Assembly (NCBI RefSeq): GCF_022808595.1
Contig: NZ_JAKUCN010000003.1
Span: 1 to 64,000 of the forward strand
Direction: 5' to 3'
Length of the DNA stretch: 64,000 nucleotides
Source of the DNA: Microvirga solisilvae
GTDB lineage: Bacteria > Pseudomonadota > Alphaproteobacteria > Rhizobiales > Beijerinckiaceae
A model generated the notes under the pieces. The model was not told where the DNA came from. It saw only the letters and a program-made list of their open reading frames with translations, and made no database searches. The translations under genes were made by a program, and so were the position numbers. Each line of letters starts with the position of its first letter. Positions within the stretch are counted from its first letter, which is position 1. Positions 57,824 to 64,000 of this stretch are shown here, one piece after another.

Positions 57824-57908
57824 CGGCCAACGCGACAAACGCTTGCCAAGCGGCGGATTCGGCTTTTTAAGAGCCCTGGATTTATCAGCTCACGACAGGG
57901 ACCTTCCC

Positions 57909-59015
57909 ATGGCAACGCACAAGCTTCTCCTTCTCCCCGGCGACGGCATCGGTCCGGAGGTCATGCGTGAGGTCGAGAAGATCGTAGGCTGGTTCCGCAA
58001 GCGGGGTGTCGGCTTCGAGACCGAGACGGATCTCGTCGGCGGCTCGGCCTATGACGCCCATGGCAAGGCCATCTCGGAAGAGGCCATGGGTCTTGCTCAA
58101 GATGCCGACGCGGTGCTCTTCGGTGCGGTCGGCGGCCCGAAATGGGACGGCGTCCCTTACGATGTGCGCCCCGAAGCCGGCCTGCTGCGCCTGCGCAAGG
58201 ATCTCGGCCTCTTCGCCAATCTTCGTCCCGCTATCTGCTATCCGGCGCTGGCTGACGCCTCCTCGCTCAAGCGCGAGATCGTCGAGGGCCTCGACATCGT
58301 GATCGTGCGCGAGCTTACCGGCGGCGTCTATTTCGGCGAGCCGAAGGAGTTGGTGACGCTGGAGAACGGCCAGCAGCGCGCCGTCGACACGCAGGTCTAC
58401 ACGACCGGTGAGATCGAGCGCATCGCCCGCGTCGCCTTCGACCTCGCCAAGAAGCGCCGCAACAAGGTGTCCTCGTCCGAGAAGATGAACGTGATGAAGA
58501 CTGGCGTTCTGTGGCGCCAGGTCGTGTCGCGCATCGGCAAGGCGGAATTCGCGGATGTGGAACTCGAGCACGTGCTCGCCGACAACTGTGCCATGCAGCT
58601 CGTGCGCAATCCGAAGCAGTTCGACGTGATCGTCACCGACAACCTGTTCGGCGACATTCTCTCCGACATCGCCGCCATGCTCACCGGCTCGCTCGGCATG
58701 CTGCCTTCCGCATCGCTCGGCGCGGAAGATGCAAAGACCGGAAAGCGCAAGGCGCTTTATGAGCCGGTGCACGGTTCCGCTCCCGACATCGCGGGCAAGG
58801 GCCTTGCCAACCCGATCGCCATGATCGGCTCCTTCGGCATGGCGCTTCGCTATTCCTTCGGCCTGCTCGACGAGGCGGATCGTCTGGAGAAGGCGATTGC
58901 CAATGTTCTCGCTTCCGGCACGCGCACGAAGGACATCGCGGCTCCCGGCGCGAATGCGGTCGGCACGCAGGATGTGGGCGATGCCATCGTGAAGGAGCTG
59001 GACGCTCTGTCGTAA
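57909..59015 (+). CDS. leuB: 3-isopropylmalate dehydrogenase
   Basis: A 368-residue NAD-dependent beta-decarboxylating dehydrogenase of leucine synthesis. Start [40 protein letters not shown] (substrate arginines), the catalytic Tyr and Lys regions, and the metal-site motif [17 protein letters not shown] are present. ATG 57909 fits the family start. Expected to act after LeuC and LeuD, encoded earlier in the window. Confidence 0.97.
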   Translation: MATHKLLLLPGDGIGPEVMREVEKIVGWFRKRGVGFETETDLVGGSAYDAHGKAISEEAMGLAQDADAVLFGAVGGPKWDGVPYDVRPEAGLLRLRKDLGLFANLRPAICYPALADASSLKREIVEGLDIVIVRELTGGVYFGEPKELVTLENGQQRAVDTQVYTTGEIERIARVAFDLAKKRRNKVSSSEKMNVMKTGVLWRQVVSRIGKAEFADVELEHVLADNCAMQLVRNPKQFDVIVTDNLFGDILSDIAAMLTGSLGMLPSASLGAEDAKTGKRKALYEPVHGSAPDIAGKGLANPIAMIGSFGMALRYSFGLLDEADRLEKAIANVLASGTRTKDIAAPGANAVGTQDVGDAIVKELDALS

Positions 59016-59034
59016 GGCTTCACAAGCTCATGAA

Positions 59035-59062
59035 AAAAGCCCCGGAGCGATCCGGGGCTTTT
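59035..59062. terminator. Terminator between leuB and the opposed small gene
   Basis: AAAAGCCCCGGA (59035-59046) pairs with TCCGGGGCTTTT (59051-59062) around a 4-base loop, with T-runs on both strands. Confidence 0.93.
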
Positions 59063-59092
59063 GCAATCTGGGCTTTTGTTCGTGAAAGCTGT

Positions 59093-59425
59093 TTACCGGA
59101 TCGAGCCCGTTGCCTCGACATCGACGCCGAAGGTCGGGAAGGGATTGCGGGCGCCGACAAAAGGTCCGCCGATGGGATCGGGCAGGGTGCCTTCGCCGAA
59201 GCGATCACGCTGATGGCCCCAGGGCGGATTGGTCATGTAGGACAGCTGGCCCTGCGTGGCGTAACGGTTGAGCGAGCCGACAGGCGCAACGGGTCCCGGA
59301 TCGAGGAAGCTGCGCGGCTGGACGCGGAAGGTGAGGGGACGATCCTGAGCCTGCGCCTCGGCTGCCACGGAGAAGGCACCGAGAGCTGCAACCATGCTCA
59401 GGCCAACAAGAGTGTAGCGGCGCAT
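59093..59425 (-). CDS. Small secreted protein of unknown function
   Basis: A 110-residue protein with signal peptide (MRRYTLVGLSMVAALGAFSVAAEAQA). The mature part is Pro/Gly-rich with GSLNRYATQGQLSYMTNPPWGHQRDRFGEG. No cysteines and no recognised domain. Probably a periplasmic protein restricted to the order. Divergent from the sulfite oxidase-like gene. Confidence 0.7.
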   Translation of the reverse strand: MRRYTLVGLSMVAALGAFSVAAEAQAQDRPLTFRVQPRSFLDPGPVAPVGSLNRYATQGQLSYMTNPPWGHQRDRFGEGTLPDPIGGPFVGARNPFPTFGVDVEATGSIR

Positions 59426-59565
59426 TTTGCAAACCTCCAGGATTGGCGCCAGCAGGTTCGCCGGGCCGTCGTGAATGAATTCAAAGGCTGTCAGAACAAG
59501 CCAGGCCTGCCTAAATTGGTTCCTTCACATTGTCGGGTTCACCTTAAGAGTAAGAGCAGACATTC

Positions 59566-60687
59566 ATGCAGGATCGACGCAACGCGCTGGACCCGTTTGG
59601 GAAGGATCGCCTGACAGTTTTGGGCGAAACGCCGCTCGTGGCCGAGACGCCTGAAGCGCTTCTCGATGACGAGACCACGCCGATTGCGCGCTTCTTCATC
59701 CGCAACAACGGCCTGTTGCCTCGGCGGGTGGACAATCCCGATGCGTGGCGCGTCATCATCGATGGCGAAGTGGAGCACCCGCTCGATCTGACCGTTGCCG
59801 ATCTCAAGAGTCGCTTTCCGGTAAAGACCTTTCGCATGGTGCTCGAATGCGGCGGCAACGGGCGCTCTTTCTTCGAGCCAAAAGCCGAGGGCAATCCCTG
59901 GACGAATGGCGGCGCCGGATGCGCGGAATGGACGGGCGTATCTTTGCGCGATGTCCTGCAGGCTGCGGGTTTGAAAAGCACGGCGCTTTTCACCGGTCAT
60001 TTCGGGGCGGACCCGGACAAGACCGGAAGCATGGAACAGCAGGCCATGTCGCGGGGCATGCCGATGGCGAAGGCGCTCGAAGAGCACACTCTTCTCGTCT
60101 GGGCCATGAACGGCGAGCCGCTGCCGTTCATCCATGGCGGGCCGTTGCGCCTCATCGTGCCGGGCTGGCCCGGCTCGCTCAGCCAGAAATGGCTGACGCG
60201 GATCTGGATCCGCGACCGGGAGCATGACGGTCCAGGCATGACCGGGTTGTCCTATCGCATTCCGGTCCACCCGATCCCGCCGGGCTCTGACGCCAAGAAC
60301 GTGGAGTTGCGGATTCTGGAATCGATGCCGGTGCGCAGCATCGTCACGGCGCCGGCCCATGAAACCCGGTACGAGAGCGGTACGCGCTCCATCACCGTGC
60401 GGGGCGCGGCCTGGGCGGGAGATGATGCGGTGGCGCGTGTGGATTGCTCCATCGATGGCGGCGCGACCTGGGTGCTGGCGCAGATGACGCCGCCGCGCAA
60501 CCGCTATGATTGGGTGCGCTGGAGCGCGACACTCGCTCTGCCCGGAGACGGCGCTTACGAGATCATCGCCCGCGCAACCGATTCACAGGGACGGGTGCAA
60601 CCATTGCAGGCGACCAACTGGAACCCGAACGGCTACGGCTGCAATGTCGTGCACCGCGTGGCGGTCAGGGTCGACCCGGCGTCCTGA
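59566..60687 (+). CDS. Molybdopterin-dependent sulfite oxidase-family enzyme
   Basis: A 373-residue protein of the sulfite oxidase family. The molybdenum-ligand Cys lies in VLECGGNGRSFF, followed by GAGCAEWTGVSLRDVL and PLRLIVPGWPGSLSQKWL, and the dimerisation domain at residues about 240-370 (VARVDCSIDGGATWVLAQ). It lacks a haem domain and an evident signal peptide, so it would work in the cytoplasm or be exported with a partner. It could oxidise sulfite or another sulfur compound. Its 3' end overlaps the opposed gene by 23 bp. Confidence 0.85.
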   Translation: MQDRRNALDPFGKDRLTVLGETPLVAETPEALLDDETTPIARFFIRNNGLLPRRVDNPDAWRVIIDGEVEHPLDLTVADLKSRFPVKTFRMVLECGGNGRSFFEPKAEGNPWTNGGAGCAEWTGVSLRDVLQAAGLKSTALFTGHFGADPDKTGSMEQQAMSRGMPMAKALEEHTLLVWAMNGEPLPFIHGGPLRLIVPGWPGSLSQKWLTRIWIRDREHDGPGMTGLSYRIPVHPIPPGSDAKNVELRILESMPVRSIVTAPAHETRYESGTRSITVRGAAWAGDDAVARVDCSIDGGATWVLAQMTPPRNRYDWVRWSATLALPGDGAYEIIARATDSQGRVQPLQATNWNPNGYGCNVVHRVAVRVDPAS

Positions 60688-61456
60688 CGCCGATCGAAGC
60701 GGTGCGGGCGGCGGCTCCGCAGGCATCCGTCCTGTTGCGCTCGGAGCGCGCGAAAAGGGCCTTCAGACTCGGGCTGCCCGCGCCGTTGAGCATCACGCCG
60801 TCGATGAAGCAGGCGAGCTGCGCATCGTCGATGGCCTCGGCCTGCGTATCGCAGAGCCAGCCCTGGAAGCCGAAGCCGGAATCGTGATCTTTGAAGCGGA
60901 AGGTCTGGCAATCCTGCTCGCTCTTGCCGACGAGGCTCATGGCGGCGACCTCGACCGGACCGAACTTGGTGACGATCATCCGGCTCTGCGCATTGCGCGA
61001 GACCGCCAGCCCCGCATCGGCCGCGCGGCGCACGATGTCGACGAAGAAGCTGCGGGAGGGTTCGGACGAACCTTGAATCAGCGTGAGCCGCGCATGGCGC
61101 GCCTCGCCGAAACGGCCGAGGGACAGGGTGTCCTCGCGCGCGCCGCTCGTGTGCTGCCGCGCCTCGCTGCTTGCGGTGCCGAAGGTTTTATCAATGGCGT
61201 AAAGGGCGGGACCGGAGGCAACCGCATTCCAGACAGGAGCGGGCGCGATCAGCACGGAGGAGGGCACGCCCGTGCGCGCAACGACCTTGGCCTCGTCGCC
61301 CTTCTGCCGGGCGAAATAGACCAGGCCCGCGATCATGAGCGAGGACATGAGGATCAGGCGGATCCACCGCACCGGCTTCCTGCGTGCACGACGGGCCGGA
61401 CGTTCGTCGAAGAACGCCTCGTCATCGTCCCATGCGGAATAACCGGCTCGTGCCAT
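60665..61456 (-). CDS. Membrane-anchored protein of unknown function
   Basis: A 263-residue protein: an acidic N-terminus, then a basic stretch and one membrane helix at about residues 31-46 (LILMSSLMIAGLVYFA). The soluble part faces the periplasm and has cysteines in SEQDCQTFRF, GWLCDTQ, AQLACFIDG and DACGAA, which could form disulfides. No family recognised, although similar proteins are frequent in Hyphomicrobiales. ATG 61456 is used; a GTG lies one codon upstream. Confidence 0.72.
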   Translation of the reverse strand: MARAGYSAWDDDEAFFDERPARRARRKPVRWIRLILMSSLMIAGLVYFARQKGDEAKVVARTGVPSSVLIAPAPVWNAVASGPALYAIDKTFGTASSEARQHTSGAREDTLSLGRFGEARHARLTLIQGSSEPSRSFFVDIVRRAADAGLAVSRNAQSRMIVTKFGPVEVAAMSLVGKSEQDCQTFRFKDHDSGFGFQGWLCDTQAEAIDDAQLACFIDGVMLNGAGSPSLKALFARSERNRTDACGAAARTASIGVRTPGRP

Positions 61457-61583
61457 CACGCTCCACCACGCCCGTCAATTGGGCTGTCATGCCCATGTTC
61501 TAGCGTAGCACTGGCCAAGCCTCGAAAGGTTTTGCTAAGCAAGGTGAACGGAACGTTACCGCTCTCACGCCGAAAGCACCTCC

Positions 61584-62066
61584 ATGGTTCAGCCCGTCAT
61601 CCGCCTAGCCACCATCGAGGATGCGCCGGAGGTGGCGGAGCTGGTCCGCGCCGTGGACCTTCACTATGCAGGCCCCGAGGTGGCAAAGCCCCTTGCGCCG
61701 ACGCTGGCCATGGTCGAGCAGACCATGCGGGAGGGGGAGGGCACGCGCTTCGCGCTGGCCTTCATCAATGGGCAGGCCGTGGGGCTCGCCTGCTTTGCCC
61801 TGTTGCGGCCCGGTTTCCGGCTGACAGGCCTGCTTTTCCTGAAGGAACTCTTCGTCACACAGGATGCGCGCGGAAAGGCCGTGGGTGCGGCGCTGCTGCG
61901 CTGGCTTGCCGATTATGCGCGCGAACGCGGCGCGACACGCATCGATCTCACGACTGAGGGCAGCAATACGGGCGCGCAGGCCTTCTACGAGCGCCTCGGG
62001 GCGGAGCGGATGAACAAGGTCTTCTACCGGTTCAATCTCTCGACCGATGTCCTGACCGGCGATTGA
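61584..62066 (+). CDS. GNAT-family N-acetyltransferase
   Basis: A 160-residue GNAT enzyme: start PVIRLATIEDAPEVAEL, core LLFLKELFVTQDARGKAVGAALLRWL with the acetyl-CoA loop ARGKAVGA, and the end RIDLTTEGSNTGAQAFYERLGAE. Substrate unknown. The following 271-base gap to asd holds a small hairpin (CGACCGTC/GACGGTCG near 62211-62233) and no gene. Confidence 0.87.
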   Translation: MVQPVIRLATIEDAPEVAELVRAVDLHYAGPEVAKPLAPTLAMVEQTMREGEGTRFALAFINGQAVGLACFALLRPGFRLTGLLFLKELFVTQDARGKAVGAALLRWLADYARERGATRIDLTTEGSNTGAQAFYERLGAERMNKVFYRFNLSTDVLTGD

Positions 62067-62337
62067 ATGCCCGGATCAGCAAGAGAATGCTTGACGCGAG
62101 CGAACCTTTGGTGTGTTGGTGAAGTTATCGAGGTCCGAGCTGGACCTGCGAATGGACGAAGGCAAATGGCGCTGCTCACTTACACGACGAGCAAAACGAA
62201 AACCGCCACGACGACCGTCAAAACGACGGTCGAATAAGCCTCGTCGTCCCCGGTTCTCTCTCCCCACGGGGCGAGAGGCGACACCCGAATAGGGTTTTAG
62301 AAGTTTTCCCGGGGAGAACGACAACAGGAGAAGTCCA

Positions 62338-63369
62338 ATGGGTTACAAGATCGCCGTCGTGGGTGCGACCGGCAATGTGGGCCGCGAGATGCTGAGCATC
62401 CTGGCCGAGCGCGCTTTCCCGGCCGATGAGGTGGTGGCGCTGGCCTCCCGCCGCAGCCAAGGCTCGGAAGTGTCCTATGGCGACAAGACCCTGAAGACGA
62501 AGACGCTCGATACGTATGATTTCTCCGACGTCGATCTCTGCCTCATGTCGGCTGGTGGCGAGGTATCGAAGGAATGGTCGCCCAAGATCGCGGCGCAAGG
62601 CGCGGTGGTGATCGATAATTCCTCCGCCTGGCGCTACGATGCAGACGTGCCGCTGGTGGTGCCGGAGGTGAATGCCGAGGCGCTCCGCGAGATCAAGAAG
62701 GGCATCGTCGCGAACCCCAATTGCTCCACCGCGCAGCTCGTCGTGGCTTTGAAGCCGCTCCATGACGCCGCCACCATCAAGCGCGTGGTCGTCGCCACCT
62801 ACCAGTCGGTTTCCGGCGCGGGCAAGGACGGCATGGACGAGCTCGACCGCCAGACCAAGGCGCTCTACTCCCTGCAGGACGTGCAGGAAAAGAAGTTCCC
62901 CAAGCGCATCGCCTTCAACCTGATTCCGCAGATCGACGTGTTCATGGAAGACGGGTTCACGAAGGAAGAGTGGAAGATGACGGCCGAGACGAAGAAGATT
63001 CTCGACCCGAAGATCAAGCTCACCGCAACTTGCGTGCGCGTGCCGGTTTTCATCAGCCATTCGGAAGCGGTGAACGTGGAATTCGAGAAGCCGATCACGG
63101 CGGACGAGGCCCGCAACATCCTGCGTTCGTCGCCCGGCATCATGGTGGTCGATAAGCGCGAGCCCGGCGGCTATATCACGCCCCACGAGGCGGCTGGCGA
63201 GGACGCCACCTACATCTCCCGCATCCGCGAGGACATCACCGTCGAGAACGGCCTGTCCTTCTGGTGCGTCTCCGACAACCTGCGCAAGGGCGCGGCGCTC
63301 AACGCGATCCAGATCGCCGAGGCTATGATCAACCGTGGCCTGCTGAAGGCGAAGAAGCAGGCGGCATAA
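62338..63369 (+). CDS. asd: Aspartate-semialdehyde dehydrogenase
   Basis: A 343-residue NADP-dependent enzyme that makes aspartate semialdehyde for Lys, Met, Thr and diaminopimelate synthesis. N-terminal GATGNVGREML binds NADP; the catalytic Cys is in VANPNCSTAQLV; ATYQSVSGAGKDGMDEL and FISHSEAVNVEFEKP are typical. ACAGGAG precedes the ATG. Complements dapF at 31567. Confidence 0.97.
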   Translation: MGYKIAVVGATGNVGREMLSILAERAFPADEVVALASRRSQGSEVSYGDKTLKTKTLDTYDFSDVDLCLMSAGGEVSKEWSPKIAAQGAVVIDNSSAWRYDADVPLVVPEVNAEALREIKKGIVANPNCSTAQLVVALKPLHDAATIKRVVVATYQSVSGAGKDGMDELDRQTKALYSLQDVQEKKFPKRIAFNLIPQIDVFMEDGFTKEEWKMTAETKKILDPKIKLTATCVRVPVFISHSEAVNVEFEKPITADEARNILRSSPGIMVVDKREPGGYITPHEAAGEDATYISRIREDITVENGLSFWCVSDNLRKGAALNAIQIAEAMINRGLLKAKKQAA

Positions 63370-63392
63370 GTTTTATCGGTCTCTCTCTTCGG

Positions 63393-63420
63393 AAAGGCGG
63401 CTCTCAAGCCGCCTTTTTTA
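63393..63420 (+). terminator. Terminator after asd
   Basis: AAAGGCGGCT (63393-63402) pairs with AGCCGCCTTT (63407-63416), loop CTCA, followed by TTT. Confidence 0.93.
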
Positions 63421-63484
63421 TTGCCAAGTTCCACCAAAAGGCGCACAGGCGATCTTGAGAACATTGTTTCATCGAGATACGCCC

Positions 63485-64000
63485 ATGGCCATCCGCACCC
63501 TCCGCATCGCAGCCCTTTCCCTCATCCTCGGTCTTGCCGCACCGCTCGCGGCCCAAGCCCAGCAGAATACCTCCATCGTCGAGCAGCAGCAGGCGGCCTG
63601 GGCCAAGGCGCAGAAGGTGGCCAAGGAAGGCCCTGTCTCGGTGCCGCTGGCAGGCCAGGTCGATTTCAAGCTGCCCGCCGAGTTCGTTTTCATTCCGCAG
63701 CCCGAGGCCGGGGAGCTTCTGCGCTCGTTCGGCAATACGCCGGGCTCCGACATGCTCGGCATGGTCGTGCCTGCGGGCGACGAGAATTGGATCGCCACGA
63801 TCCGCTTCGTGAAGTCGGGCTTCATCAAGGACGACGATGCCAAGAACTGGAACGTGGACGAGCTGCTCGAGAGCCTGCGCCAGGGCACCGAAGAGGATAA
63901 CAAGGATCGCGCCGCCCGCGGCTTCGCGGAGATGGAAGTGAAGGGCTGGGTGGAGAAGCCGAGCTATCAGGCCGATACCCATCGCCTCGTCTGGTCGGCG
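63485..64000 (+). CDS. DUF2167-family membrane protein, 3' end beyond the window
   Basis: The first 172 residues of a DUF2167 protein: signal peptide ending PLAAQAQQ, then LAGQVDFKLPAEFVFIPQPEAGELLRSFGN (residues 56-85 in part), MLGMVVPAGDENW, FIKDDDAKNWNVDELLESL and GWVEKPSYQADTHRLVWSA. Family members have C-terminal membrane helices, which would lie outside the window. Function unknown. The frame runs open off the right edge. Confidence 0.85.
   Translation, partial: MAIRTLRIAALSLILGLAAPLAAQAQQNTSIVEQQQAAWAKAQKVAKEGPVSVPLAGQVDFKLPAEFVFIPQPEAGELLRSFGNTPGSDMLGMVVPAGDENWIATIRFVKSGFIKDDDAKNWNVDELLESLRQGTEEDNKDRAARGFAEMEVKGWVEKPSYQADTHRLVWSA

Overview
The window looks like chromosomal DNA of a GC-rich alphaproteobacterium of the Hyphomicrobiales (Rhizobiales), probably in or near the Methylobacteriaceae (Microvirga or Methylobacterium type). 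The evidence is the protein-level character of the housekeeping genes, the gene orders acnA|ccmAB, dapF-mtaB-ftsY-ispZ, ffh-aroQ-rpsP-rimM-trmD and rplS-leuC...leuD...leuB...asd, and families of dispersed palindromic repeats. The assignment is an inference; no rRNA or tRNA gene was found here to test it.

Layout. 1-2284: ftsK (minus strand, runs off the left edge), broken by an internal deletion and frameshift just before Walker A. 2419-4401: a three-gene copper set (DUF2946 protein, a YcnI-PCuAC fusion, SCO1/SenC). 4633-6339: glnK-amtB behind a textbook sigma-54 promoter. 6547-8812: tesB and a UbiH-type monooxygenase. 9061-17981: an accessory island with three secreted RTX proteins, ppa, a GNAT enzyme and a small protein resembling HlyC-type toxin acyltransferases. 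18082-25463: acnA and a cytochrome c maturation set (ccmA, B, C, D, G) split by a GNAT gene and an opposed M23 peptidase gene. 25429-32451: DUF188 protein, a membrane class III nucleotidyl cyclase, then ispZ-ftsY and mtaB-dapF separated by an opposed RluA-type gene. 32613-36576: a GyrI-like secreted protein, two paralogous secreted four-cysteine proteins around a HAD phosphatase, and an MBL hydrolase. 36828-43016: a small metal-binding protein, ffh, aroQ, rpsP, rimM, trmD, a cysteine-synthase homologue, an HxlR regulator and rplS. 43235-59015: leuC, leuD and leuB interspersed with a GT-C-like membrane protein, a cupin, a lytic transglycosylase, a LysE exporter, a fourth RTX protein, a metallophosphatase/Ser-Thr kinase-UspA pair, an ABC-F ATPase and a RidA protein. 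59093-64000: a sulfite oxidase-like enzyme, two hypothetical proteins, a GNAT enzyme, asd and a truncated DUF2167 protein.

The most unusual signal is mobile palindromic repeats inside protein-coding genes. A repeat of about 190 bp is inserted, open and in the same reading frame, in the middle of the RluA-type gene and at the N-terminus of rimM. A 52-bp palindrome sits inside the kinase domain, and another repeat supplies the C-terminus of the RluA-type gene. This resembles the Rickettsia palindromic elements. Other repeats fill the 48.0-48.9 kb gap, where one repeat is nested in another. The same gap holds a strong promoter feeding a rod-shaped RNA of about 200 nt that resembles 6S RNA.

The four RTX proteins share a C-terminal secretion-type domain ending in a hydrophobic tetrapeptide. 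Two of them carry a 154-bp identical tract, a sign of gene conversion. No type I secretion ABC transporter, membrane-fusion protein or TolC gene lies in the window.
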